From Methylococcaceae bacterium (GTDB taxonomy: Bacteria > Pseudomonadota > Gammaproteobacteria > Methylococcales > Methylomonadaceae): DNA of 7,936 nucleotides. The stretch spans positions 1-7,936 of the forward strand of contig CANNLO010000208.1 of NCBI GenBank assembly GCA_947505055.1, written 5' to 3'. The position numbers and the translations under genes are program-made. The notes beneath the pieces are model-generated. The model was not told the DNA's origin. It worked only from the letters and a program-made list of their open reading frames with translations, and did no database searches. Shown here piece after piece: positions 1-6,103 of the stretch. Numbering within the stretch: position 1 is the first letter of the stretch; each line of letters opens with the position of its first letter.

Positions 1-289
1 TAAATCGGCTGCGCATAATTTGCTAGAGCACATGCAAATTCATGAGGCATCGGTGTTGCTGTTTGCAAAAGACCCGTATGTTTCGTTTACCAATAACCGG
101 GCTGAACAGGATTTGCGTATGTCCAAGGTGAAGCAAAAAGTGTCCGGCTGTTTCAGGACTGAACTTTATGCGCAGGCTTATTGTCGAATATCGAGCTATC
201 TACAAACGATGGCGAATAAAGGTTATAACCCGCTTATTGCCGTTCAAATGGCTCTGGCTGCCGAACTGGGGTCTATACGGGGCGAGTAG
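1..289 (+). mobile_element. Right-hand part of an IS66-family insertion sequence
   Basis: The transposase tail marks the distal end of an IS66-type element entering the window from the left. The right terminal inverted repeat should lie shortly after the stop codon at 289. I could not identify it, because the left end is outside the window and no obvious IS66-like end is present, so the true right boundary may lie somewhat beyond 289. Confidence 0.7.
2..289 (+). CDS. IS66-family transposase, C-terminal fragment (cut by window edge)
   Basis: This is the last 95 codons of an IS66-type DDE transposase, the enzyme that cuts and joins the ends of its insertion sequence. The frame is open from base 2, so the gene starts upstream of the window. 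The visible part carries the family's C-terminal signature: an NNRAEQDLR block (bases 92-118), whose glutamate at 104-106 corresponds to the third catalytic acidic residue. It is followed by KVKQKVSGCFRT and then by CRISSYLQTMANKGYNP, matching the usual 'NNxAExDLRMxKxKQKxSGxFRT ... RSYxxTxxKxG' pattern. The TAG stop is at 287-289. I see no frameshift in this part, but whether the whole element is intact cannot be judged. The recognition is secure; the boundary of the element downstream is not visible. Confidence 0.93.
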   Translation, partial: KSAAHNLLEHMQIHEASVLLFAKDPYVSFTNNRAEQDLRMSKVKQKVSGCFRTELYAQAYCRISSYLQTMANKGYNPLIAVQMALAAELGSIRGE

Positions 290-514
290 TTATCATTTAA
301 CTTTTTATACCACTTCTACAAGGCTCAATTGTTTAAGCTTCAATATACTACAAATCCAATCCAGTTGAGTACGAACAGAAAGATATTGATTTATTTTGCA
401 AGCATAAGTCCCTGCATTTTTCATGCCCGGTTTTATTGTATTGCCAGCCTATTCTAGGTGTATACTTTGTCATCCTTTTTTTCATGAAAATATAACAATA
501 ACGGTATAAAACTG
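290..514. other. Non-coding gap between IS66 and the GTPase gene
   Basis: No credible gene is seen here. The stretch presumably contains the right end of the IS66 element and the promoter of the GTPase gene. A 12-bp palindrome, TTTTCATGAAAA, lies at 479-490, about 25 bases before the GTPase start. It is AT-rich and could be chance. Confidence 0.5.
436..466 (+). promoter_or_regulatory. Possible sigma-70 promoter for the GTPase gene
   Basis: A TATACT hexamer at 461-466 is a good -10 element. The best -35 candidate is TTGTAT at 436-441, but the 19-base spacing is long. A TG directly precedes the -10. This would place the transcript start near 473, about 40 bases before the GTPase start codon. 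The evidence is sequence resemblance only. Confidence 0.35.
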
Positions 515-1897
515 ATGATTGAAAAGACTGTAAGCAAATACCTGCTTAACCTTGAAAAACACTTCGCCGCTGAAAATCCCGTATTACTGAAAGCATCAAA
601 AGTCTTTCAGGAAATAGACCAAATTGAATATGAGTTAGGACTGATTGACCTAGAAGAAACCACTGCCAGTAAAAACTCCTGGTGGCCTATCATCACTTTA
701 ATAGGCGGCAATTCAACAGCTAAATCACGATTTATTAATAGCTACCTGGACTCGGACAATCAGTTTTCCGGAATTCAAACAGCCAGTCATAAATTTTCTG
801 TCTTACTACATAATAATCACGCCAGTCCGTCGACTTTACCCGGAACTGCATTGGATGTAGATCACCGTTTTCCGTTTTATCAAATTAGCAATAAAATCGA
901 GCAACAACAGAAAGATGAAGGCGATCGAATCAACTCTTATCTAGAATTAAAAACCATTAATTCAGACCACCTAAAAAGCAAGCTTTTTATCGATACGCCC
1001 AACATTAGCGCTGCTCCCTCTAACCCTATCATCTCCTTATTAGCGAAACATAGCATCGAAAACTCTGATCTAGTTTTGGTTTTTACCGATATTTTTGATT
1101 CAACTTCACCGTTGGTTGATGAGGTGATAGAGACAATTATTCTCCATCAGGATTCCAATAAATTCGCTTACCTTATTGACAAGCCTGCTGGCATGTTAAG
1201 TTCACCTGGCAATAACGAAATCATTTCTTCATGGCAAAGAAAATTGGCCAGCTTGGGTTTAAATACAGGTCAATTCATTGTTTTACCCAGCCAGGAAACC
1301 CAAAACTCTCCTAATTTTAGTGAGATAGACCAGCGCATTATCAATGTAGGACATGATCGGACCTATCGCATATTGAACTCATTAGAAAAAAATGTGCGTC
1401 ATATTAATGACGTAGTAATGCCGGAAGTAAAAAAAGCCATTGAGATATGGAAAGACCGCTCTACTTTTTCCAGCCTTATTGTGCTTGGATTTATAGCGAC
1501 TCTCGCTGTTTTTGCAGAAATTGAAACCGGTATTCTGGAGCTTTTGATAGACCCCATTATTGGCCCCGTCATCCTTATCATAATAATAGCCATCATGGTT
1601 CCCTTGCATATTCTGTTCAGCAAGGTTCAAGCAAGAGTCATCATCAATCAACTGAATGCTCGCCAAAAAGAACTTCATTTAATGGAAAATCTGGCCGGCA
1701 TTTTTGAAAAAAACCTGACGTTTAATCGCATGCTTTTACCGATATCAGAACCCAAGGGCTGGAATAAAAAAACAAAACTTCAGCTGGCGCAAATATCCGC
1801 TAAAACCAAAGAACTGGTGCAGTTATTAAATGACAATTTCAGTACTTATGATGGATTTTCATTAATGGAGCAACCAGACTCATCTGACTTTAAATGA
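515..1897 (+). CDS. Dynamin-like membrane GTPase with degenerate nucleotide-binding motifs
   Basis: This 460-residue protein resembles bacterial dynamin-like GTPases, which act on membranes. A Walker-A-like loop GGNSTAKS lies at residues 64-71, followed by RFINSYL. It fits GxxxxGKS except that the last glycycine position is Ala69. The G3 region reads LFIDTPN (157-163), with Asn where DxPG has Gly. A normal N/TKxD G4 is absent; the nearest segment is YLIDKPAGM (219-227), followed by SSWQRKLASLGLNTGQF, which resembles the segment after G4 in one proteobacterial GTPase family. Two hydrophobic helices at about 319-336 and 346-368 make a membrane hairpin, followed by a charged helical tail. The start ATG has only a weak ribosome site. 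The next gene begins 23 bases downstream, suggesting co-transcription. The family assignment is fairly safe. Whether it hydrolyses GTP is doubtful, and its cellular role is unknown. Confidence 0.72.
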   Translation: MIEKTVSKYLLNLEKHFAAENPVLLKASKVFQEIDQIEYELGLIDLEETTASKNSWWPIITLIGGNSTAKSRFINSYLDSDNQFSGIQTASHKFSVLLHNNHASPSTLPGTALDVDHRFPFYQISNKIEQQQKDEGDRINSYLELKTINSDHLKSKLFIDTPNISAAPSNPIISLLAKHSIENSDLVLVFTDIFDSTSPLVDEVIETIILHQDSNKFAYLIDKPAGMLSSPGNNEIISSWQRKLASLGLNTGQFIVLPSQETQNSPNFSEIDQRIINVGHDRTYRILNSLEKNVRHINDVVMPEVKKAIEIWKDRSTFSSLIVLGFIATLAVFAEIETGILELLIDPIIGPVILIIIIAIMVPLHILFSKVQARVIINQLNARQKELHLMENLAGIFEKNLTFNRMLLPISEPKGWNKKTKLQLAQISAKTKELVQLLNDNFSTYDGFSLMEQPDSSDFK

Positions 1898-1920
1898 TAA
1901 GCACGATACCCTAGGCAACT

Positions 1921-2418
1921 ATGGATCATCTAAAACAGTATTTACCACTATGCGGGTTAAAAACCAACCCGCTTGAACTGCCAAGATCAGTCGATTTTTT
2001 CAAACAAAATCTGTTGTTCTACTTTGTTGTCGAATATTTCATGCAGGCCAATATGACTGATGACCCTATCGAGGCATTCGTCGAAGTCAGTATGGCGGCT
2101 TTATTAACGCTTTTGTTTATAGGCATAATGTTGTTTTTTAACAAAACACTATATGCCTATGTGCAGGTTACTACAGCAATTATGTTTTGCACCAATATCG
2201 TTGCGTTGCTCATTGTGCCGGTATTGGTTTGGTTGACCGTAAGTGAAGATGCACCCAGTTATTATGTTTTGGCGTTACTTCTGTTGTGGAGCTATGTTTT
2301 GGTGACACATATTTTCAAACAAGTTCTGTCCGTTAACCTTTTCGCCAGTTCTATCATGTCTTTGTTTTATTTTATTGCGACTTATTTGGGCGCCTTTGCC
2401 TTAGGACAGTTAATGTAA
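1921..2418 (+). CDS. Four-helix integral membrane protein, unknown function
   Basis: This 165-residue protein has a soluble N-terminal stretch of about 50 residues followed by four hydrophobic segments: roughly residues 55-73, 80-107, 112-132 and 138-160. Short loops leave little outside the inner membrane, and there is no signal peptide or recognisable catalytic motif. The arrangement is reminiscent of Yip1-type small membrane proteins, but I cannot support that assignment from motifs. It lies 23 bases after the dynamin-like GTPase gene on the same strand, with only a weak ribosome-binding site, so translation coupled to the upstream gene is likely. Because the neighbour is itself a membrane-anchored GTPase, the pair may form a complex; this is inferred from context only. 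An internal ATG at 2041 is a possible later start. Confidence 0.75.
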   Translation: MDHLKQYLPLCGLKTNPLELPRSVDFFKQNLLFYFVVEYFMQANMTDDPIEAFVEVSMAALLTLLFIGIMLFFNKTLYAYVQVTTAIMFCTNIVALLIVPVLVWLTVSEDAPSYYVLALLLLWSYVLVTHIFKQVLSVNLFASSIMSLFYFIATYLGAFALGQLM

Positions 2419-2433
2419 TAAATCAGCTACATT

Positions 2434-2470
2434 GCTACAAAATGATAATCTAATGCCATCATTTTGTAGC
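2434..2470. terminator. Perfect 13-bp inverted repeat between convergent genes, possible bidirectional terminator
   Basis: GCTACAAAATGAT at 2434-2446 is exactly repeated in reverse complement at 2458-2470, leaving an 11-base loop. It sits in the 63-base gap between the stop of the membrane-protein gene (2418) and the stop of trpS (2482), where a shared terminator is expected. Neither side has a run of T after the stem, and the stem is AT-rich, so it is not a textbook intrinsic terminator. It may instead protect both transcript ends or act with Rho. Confidence 0.55.
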
Positions 2471-2481
2471 CCCCCATTGAT

Positions 2482-3495
2482 TTATAAAGAAATTCTAGAA
2501 ATTCCCACAGCCTTACGTAATTCCTGCATAAATGGCACACTCACCGCACGAGCCTTTTTTGCACCTTCCTGTAATTGCTCTTCGATATGCTCAGGTGCCT
2601 GCATCAATGCTTCGTAACGCTCTCTTGCAGGTGTGATGTGTTCATTAATATGCTCAAACAACACTTGCTTCATTTCGCCCCAGCCAATGCCTGCGGCATA
2701 ACGTTGACGTATTTCGGCAACTTCCGCTGACGAAGCAAAGGCTTGGTAAACACTGAATAAGGTACAACCTTCCGGATCTTTAGGCTCGCCCGGCTCCAAT
2801 GAATTGGTTTTAATCTTGTTAATGAGCTTTCTTAATTTTTTTTCAGATTCAAATAAGGGAATAGTGTTGTTATAGCTTTTGCTCATCTTTCGTCCGTCCA
2901 GACCCGCCAAGGTTGACGCATGCTCTTCAACGACCGCTTCCGGTAATGCAAAATGTTCACCATAAATGTGATTAAAACGACCCGCAATGTCTCTGGCCAT
3001 TTCAATATGTTGAATCTGATCCTTACCAACCGGAACTTTATTGGCATTAAACATTAGAATATCAGCAGCCATTAACACCGGATAACTGAACAAGCCCATA
3101 GTAATCCCTTTATCGGGATCATTCTCTCCGCCTTGCTCATTTTCAGCAACCGCTGCCTTATAGGCATGCGCCCTGTTCATCAGACCTTTTGAGGCGACGC
3201 AGGTTAATAACCAGGAAAGTTCCAGAATCTCCGGCACATCAGACTGCCGATAAAAAACCGCATTCGACGTATCCAAACCTAAAGCCAGCCAAGTCGCGGC
3301 AATCTCAAGACTGGATTGCCTGACTCGCTCAGGTTCCTGGCATTTAATCAGGGCATGATAATCAGCAAGAAAATAAAAAGGGGTGACATTGGCATCCTTG
3401 CTTGCCGCAATGGCTGGTTTGATTGCACCGACATAATTACCTAAATGTGGTGTACCTGTGGTTGTTATACCAGTTAAAACGATGGCTTTTTTCAT
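2482..3495 (-). CDS. trpS: Tryptophan--tRNA ligase (tryptophanyl-tRNA synthetase)
   Basis: This cytoplasmic class I synthetase charges tRNA-Trp with tryptophan using ATP. The 337-residue protein has the expected order of motifs: the HIGH-type signature TPHLGN at residues 15-20 in the Rossmann fold, the AADIL segment at 143-147, VGKDQIQH at 156-163 and the KMSKS loop at 203-207. The length is normal for bacterial TrpRS. It has a longer insertion (about residues 112-130, AAVAENEQGGENDPDKG) before the GLFSYPVLMAADIL block than the E. coli enzyme, which marks a sub-type known in several proteobacteria. The start ATG (3493-3495) gives the natural N-terminus MKKAIVLTGI, although no strong ribosome site precedes it. 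The gene stands alone, converging on the GTPase pair and divergent from the PilZ gene. No leader peptide or T-box-like structure is seen upstream. Confidence 0.97.
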   Translation of the reverse strand: MKKAIVLTGITTTGTPHLGNYVGAIKPAIAASKDANVTPFYFLADYHALIKCQEPERVRQSSLEIAATWLALGLDTSNAVFYRQSDVPEILELSWLLTCVASKGLMNRAHAYKAAVAENEQGGENDPDKGITMGLFSYPVLMAADILMFNANKVPVGKDQIQHIEMARDIAGRFNHIYGEHFALPEAVVEEHASTLAGLDGRKMSKSYNNTIPLFESEKKLRKLINKIKTNSLEPGEPKDPEGCTLFSVYQAFASSAEVAEIRQRYAAGIGWGEMKQVLFEHINEHITPARERYEALMQAPEHIEEQLQEGAKKARAVSVPFMQELRKAVGISRISL

Positions 3496-3594
3496 TATTA
3501 AAGATACTCGGAGGTCTGGTTATTTTATCATTGGGTTTGCACAATATTACATTGTCAGCTTAATTTCCAGCTGTTGAAACGAATTCAGCAATTT

Positions 3595-3606
3595 GGGCTA
3601 TAGCCC
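3595..3606. promoter_or_regulatory. 12-bp perfect palindrome in the trpS/PilZ divergent region
   Basis: GGGCTATAGCCC is a perfect palindrome lying about 100 bases from the trpS start and 125 bases from the PilZ start. A partial copy, TAGCCCA, follows at 3614-3620, and GGGC/GCCC pieces recur at 3672-3690. It could be a regulator-binding site for one or both divergent genes. No regulator is known to me for this motif, so this is only a structural observation. Confidence 0.35.
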
Positions 3607-3670
3607 GGAAAATTAGCCCATTCGGTAAATCATGCCCTATTATTATATTTTTTATAGTAAACTTGCCAAC

Positions 3671-3691
3671 TTGGGCCATGCAGCAGCCCAG
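3671..3691 (+). promoter_or_regulatory. Hairpin in the leader of the PilZ gene
   Basis: TGGGC at 3672-3676 pairs with GCCCA at 3686-3690 around a nine-base loop, with an outer T-G pair. It lies about 40 bases before the PilZ start codon. A possible -10 element, TATAGT (3653-3658), lies just upstream, so the hairpin would be near the 5' end of the transcript. It may affect message stability or translation; this is inference. Confidence 0.3.
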
Positions 3692-3729
3692 TGATTGCAA
3701 TCAAATTAAACTTATTTCGAGGACATAAT

Positions 3730-4029
3730 ATGTTGAATTATGATGAAAAACGTAGTTTTATTCGCATGGAAATAGACTGTGACATCACCTACAAACTTGC
3801 GGATTCAGATATATTGCATCCTGGCCGATGTTCGTCAATCAGTGGTGCTGGAGTTTCTTTTATTGCTGACCGTTTTTTTGAACTTGGCAAAGCAATGGAA
3901 ATAAATGTTATTCCTAAAAGCACTGTTACTCCACCGATGACTGCATTTATAGAAGTAATCAGGTGTACCCGGCAAGACGAAAGCAGTTATGAAATTGCTG
4001 CGACCATAAAGAGTATAAAAGGGAGCTGA
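3730..4029 (+). CDS. Small single-domain PilZ protein
   Basis: The 99-residue protein is essentially one PilZ domain, a beta-barrel that in its typical form binds the second messenger cyclic di-GMP. The RxxxR motif is present as RSFIR at residues 8-12. The second motif, normally (D/N)xSxxG, reads S36-I-S-G-A-G41, so the acidic or Asn position is Ser, which may weaken or abolish ligand binding. The hydrophobic strands that follow (about residues 42-46, 56-60, 71-78 and 86-92) fit the barrel. I chose the ATG at 3730 because GAGGA at 3719-3723 lies six bases before it; an in-frame GTG at 3691 would add 13 unlikely residues. The queD gene starts 30 bases after its stop. Its partner and process (motility, polysaccharide, other) cannot be told from the sequence. 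Confidence 0.85.
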   Translation: MLNYDEKRSFIRMEIDCDITYKLADSDILHPGRCSSISGAGVSFIADRFFELGKAMEINVIPKSTVTPPMTAFIEVIRCTRQDESSYEIAATIKSIKGS

Positions 4030-4035
4030 AGCTCC
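4021..4035 (+). terminator. Short GC stem-loop overlapping the PilZ stop codon
   Basis: GGAGC (4022-4026) and GCTCC (4031-4035) pair around a TGAA loop that contains the PilZ stop codon TGA. A TTTT run follows only after GTCA, at 4041-4044. It could be a weak terminator or attenuator limiting read-through from the PilZ gene into queD. The stem is short, so I rate this cautiously. Confidence 0.3.
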
Positions 4036-4059
4036 TGTCATTTTAAATTATTGGAAATT

Positions 4060-4464
4060 ATGTTTACGATTACCAAAGAGGTCTATTTTTGTTACGGGCA
4101 CCGATTAATGAATCACCCCGGTAAATGTCGAAATCTACATGGTCATAGCGTTAAAGCTTCTATTTCCATAGAACAGGAACACCTGAACGAGCAAGGAATG
4201 GTTTGTGACTTTTCTGAAATAAGAGACTGTGTCGAAGCTTATATCGACCTGACGCTTGATCATAATTTTCTATTGCATAAAGATGATCCGATCATTCCTA
4301 TGCTGATTGAAAATAAAGAGCGTTTTCTTGCACTTGACGAACACCCTACCGCCGAAGTCCTTAGTAAAATGATTTATCGGCATCTCAAGCAATCTGGCTT
4401 TAATGTAGCTCAAGTAGTTTTATGGGAAACTGCCAGCGCCCATGCCTGTTATCGTGAAAACTGA
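4060..4464 (+). CDS. queD: 6-carboxy-5,6,7,8-tetrahydropterin synthase (QueD / PTPS family)
   Basis: QueD turns 7,8-dihydroneopterin triphosphate into 6-carboxytetrahydropterin, an early step in making queuosine, the modified base at the wobble position of certain tRNAs. The 134-residue protein has the full active site. Zinc ligands are His14 (YGHRL) and His27/His29 (LHGH), with the catalytic Cys23 in CRNLHGH. The DF of VCDF lies at 50-51, Asp67-His68 in LDHNF form the proton relay, and Glu123 in WETASAHACY is the pterin anchor. The ATG at 4060 is chosen because MFTITKEVYF is the usual N-terminus; an in-frame TTG three codons earlier is less likely. The ribosome site is weak. The DUF1249 gene starts within ten bases of its stop, so the two are co-transcribed. 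A related PTPS-fold enzyme with another product cannot be excluded, but the CxxxHGH motif fits QueD well. Confidence 0.9.
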   Translation: MFTITKEVYFCYGHRLMNHPGKCRNLHGHSVKASISIEQEHLNEQGMVCDFSEIRDCVEAYIDLTLDHNFLLHKDDPIIPMLIENKERFLALDEHPTAEVLSKMIYRHLKQSGFNVAQVVLWETASAHACYREN

Positions 4465-4472
4465 CGGTGATC

Positions 4473-4904
4473 ATGAGTTTTGTTAATCCGGTTAATAAAT
4501 CGGTCTGTCTGGAACACGTCTGTGAATCAAATTACCAAAAACTTTTCAGGTTAATTCCGGACTTAATGGCATTTAAAGATGCTGCAACCGGCTTTGCGCC
4601 ACTCCATACTGCCTTGCATCTTGAAATCATCGAACGCACGCCATATACATTGACCCTGGAACTTAGTCATTGCTTCAACAAAAGCAGCGAGGATTCCTTG
4701 GCACCTGCAGTAAAAATCAGAGTTTATCTGGATGCCCATCTGGCCGAAGTATTAAGTGATCATGCCCGAGAAGCGGTTACAAAGGTCTTTAAAGACGGGA
4801 GTTTGAGTCGTGACATCATGAATTACAAATGGCGATTAAACTATTTCCTGCAAAAATGGCTGGATCATTGTTTAAAAAATGACTATTTGTTCAGTGCTAA
4901 CTGA
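4473..4904 (+). CDS. DUF1249 family protein (YqiB-like)
   Basis: This soluble protein of about 143 residues matches the DUF1249 family, whose E. coli member is YqiB, of unknown function. Features shared with YqiB as I recall it are an N-terminal CESNYQKLFRLIP block, a central strand IIERTPYTLTLEL, the segment IRVYLDAHLAEVLS, and a C-terminal LNYFLQKWLDHCL helix. No signal peptide, membrane segment or catalytic motif is visible. I prefer the ATG at 4473; an in-frame GTG at 4467 (two codons earlier) is possible. It begins within ten bases of the queD stop, so translational coupling is likely. In E. coli, yqiB sits next to nudF and cpdA rather than queD, so this pairing may be lineage-specific. 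It is the last gene of its cluster before the tRNA unit. Confidence 0.88.
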   Translation: MSFVNPVNKSVCLEHVCESNYQKLFRLIPDLMAFKDAATGFAPLHTALHLEIIERTPYTLTLELSHCFNKSSEDSLAPAVKIRVYLDAHLAEVLSDHAREAVTKVFKDGSLSRDIMNYKWRLNYFLQKWLDHCLKNDYLFSAN

Positions 4905-5002
4905 CATGAACTAAACACACTTTCTGGAATAATATGAGCACATATTGTAAAACTCAGAATCTTAAAATGGTATGGCCACTTAAAACGCATATCAAGGAAG
5001 GA

Positions 5003-5031
5003 TTGACATTAATATAAGCGCCCAATATAAT
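5003..5031 (+). promoter_or_regulatory. Perfect-consensus sigma-70 promoter of tRNA-Met
   Basis: TTGACA at 5003-5008 and TATAAT at 5026-5031 are both exact consensus hexamers with the ideal 17-base spacer. Transcription should begin near 5038, leaving a 5' leader of about 23 bases before the mature tRNA at 5061 for removal by RNase P. A strong, constitutive promoter is expected for a stable RNA. Confidence 0.93.
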
Positions 5032-5060
5032 TAACGGCTAAATAACACTCCCATTTAAAT

Positions 5061-5137
5061 GGCGATGTAGCTCAGCTGGTTAGAGCACGGGATTCATAAC
5101 CCCGGGGTCGGTGGTTCAAGTCCACCTATCGCCACCA
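5061..5137 (+). tRNA. tRNA-Met (anticodon CAT), elongator type
   Basis: The 77-base gene folds as a complete tRNA. The acceptor stem GGCGATG pairs with TATCGCC, with a G-T closing pair. The D arm is GCTC-AGCTGGTTA-GAGC. The anticodon arm is CGGGA-TTCATAA-CCCCG with CAT at 5095-5097. A five-base variable loop GGGTC follows, then the T arm GGTGG-TTCAAGT-CCACC. The discriminator A and an encoded CCA (5135-5137) complete the gene. A normal first acceptor pair and the overall sequence favour elongator Met over initiator Met. The CAT anticodon could also belong to tRNA-Ile2 (lysidine-modified), which I consider less likely. The innermost anticodon-stem pair is an A-C mismatch (5092/5100). Confidence 0.96.
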
Positions 5138-5145
5138 TAAAAAAC

Positions 5146-5176
5146 AAGCACTTAGGTTAAAAGCAAGTGCTTTTTT
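5146..5176 (+). terminator. Intrinsic terminator of tRNA-Met
   Basis: AAGCACTT at 5146-5153 pairs exactly with AAGTGCTT at 5165-5172 around an 11-base loop. The stem leads directly into a T run at 5171-5176, and an A-rich stretch precedes it. It starts nine bases after the encoded CCA and closes the single-gene tRNA transcription unit. Confidence 0.9.
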
Positions 5177-5332
5177 ATGTCTGAAATTCTCCACGTAACA
5201 CTCACGTGACAGTAAAAAATAAATCCTCATAAAAACCCACAACAACTGCAAACAATTCAGGCACAAAAAAATGACAACCCGTTAAAGTTATCGGCTGTAT
5301 TCTATGATGAAATCAGTCTCTTAAATCTTGAA

Positions 5333-5770
5333 CTATTGTTTTTCCAGTAATTCTTTGTCCTTTGGTAATCGTTTTAATATAGCCTGAAATCTAGGTCCTT
5401 TTCTTAAATCAGCAACATCTTTAATACCATTTTTCTTATAATAGCTTTCAACTGTGCTTATATATTTTTCACAATAAATTACTTCCTGCTTATAGTTTTT
5501 TTCTTTCCTAGAAAGAATGGCAACACGTTCAAAAAAATATGGTGCTGGTACAATACCCGCTTTATCCATAGTGTTTAATTCTGCTTCACAACACTTTTTC
5601 ATATAATCTAAATCATGTTCTTTTTCTTCTACATGCTCCCAAGTCTGCTTGCCATCAACTAAATTTGCTCCGTTGGTAACCTCGGCTATTAATTCACCAC
5701 TAGTTTTAGACTCGCCATTACTTTTAAAAATACCAGTTTTAATCTTTGTAAATAAAACTATAGTATTCAT
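5333..5770 (-). CDS. Unrecognised 145-residue protein with a TPR-like core
   Basis: I do not recognise this gene's function. The predicted protein is soluble, rich in Lys and Glu, without a signal peptide or membrane segment. From about residue 54 it is strongly helical. The stretch from residue 76 to about 110 (APYFFERVAILSRKEKNY, then QEVIYCEKYISTV) follows a tetratricopeptide-like helix-turn-helix pattern, which usually mediates protein contacts. A basic tail with KGPRF (124-128) and KRLPKDKELLEK follows. The ATG at 5768-5770 lacks a clear ribosome site, so a later start such as Met57 is conceivable. The gene is AT-rich, isolated, and opposite in strand to its neighbours. It lies between the tRNA-Met unit and a toxin-antitoxin operon, which suggests an acquired accessory gene; this is inferred from context. 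Confidence 0.7.
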   Translation of the reverse strand: MNTIVLFTKIKTGIFKSNGESKTSGELIAEVTNGANLVDGKQTWEHVEEKEHDLDYMKKCCEAELNTMDKAGIVPAPYFFERVAILSRKEKNYKQEVIYCEKYISTVESYYKKNGIKDVADLRKGPRFQAILKRLPKDKELLEKQ

Positions 5771-6041
5771 TTATTGCTGAATTTTTTACTGAGTAATGCG
5801 ACTAGCCTTAATTCGAATGACTACTCACTGGCCGGTAACCCCTTGCTGACATACATTCAGGATTCCCGGCTGGCACCTAACCAACAGAAAGCTGACAGTC
5901 AATTCTGAGACAATTTTTGCCGATGTAACAAGATATGAAACGATCCATTCGTAGCGAGTTACACAAATCAGCCTGGTCTGTTCATTTGGCACCTGCCGGT
6001 AGACAAATTAATAAGTGGTACGAAGTTCGTAAAAAATAGGT
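5771..6041. other. Gap without a supported gene
   Basis: I see no credible gene here. The only plus-strand open stretch near the end is an ATG-started 34-codon frame at 5935-6039 (MKRSIRSELHK...VRKK) with no ribosome site and no family resemblance. The area presumably contains the promoter of the minus-strand gene ending at 5333. It may be debris from earlier insertions. Confidence 0.5.
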
Positions 6042-6074
6042 TTGCTTTATTAGGTGTAAGAATATATCTTACAC
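6042..6074 (+). promoter_or_regulatory. Promoter and palindromic operator of the parDE operon
   Basis: A likely promoter has TTGCTT at 6042-6047 and TATCTT at 6065-6070 with a 17-base spacer. Overlapping its -10 is a near-perfect operator: GTGTAAGA (6054-6061) and its exact reverse complement TCTTACAC (6067-6074) around a five-base ATATA centre. Ribbon-helix-helix antitoxins such as ParD bind sites of this kind as paired dimers and repress their own operon, with the toxin modulating binding. The position, 30 bases before the antitoxin start, fits autoregulation. Confidence 0.8.
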
Positions 6075-6103
6075 TTTCATTAAAAACTGAATAGGGGAAC
6101 AAC

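Noticed and set aside
1382..1678. Minus-strand open frames inside the GTPase gene
   Set aside because: They overlap the membrane-hairpin region of a well-supported gene on the other strand and read as low-quality protein.
3496..3600. T-box or leader-peptide attenuator in front of trpS
   Set aside because: No Trp-rich short frame or T-box sequence is visible, and such control of trpS is not usual in gammaproteobacteria.
4021..4060. PreQ1 riboswitch upstream of queD
   Set aside because: The only structure is a five-pair GC hairpin over the PilZ stop. The A-rich pseudoknot tail and C-rich loop of preQ1 riboswitches are missing.
5113..5137. tRNA-Met 3' end as an attachment site with a second copy downstream
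   Set aside because: I looked for a repeat of the tRNA 3' end in the rest of the window and found none, and there is no integrase gene in the window.
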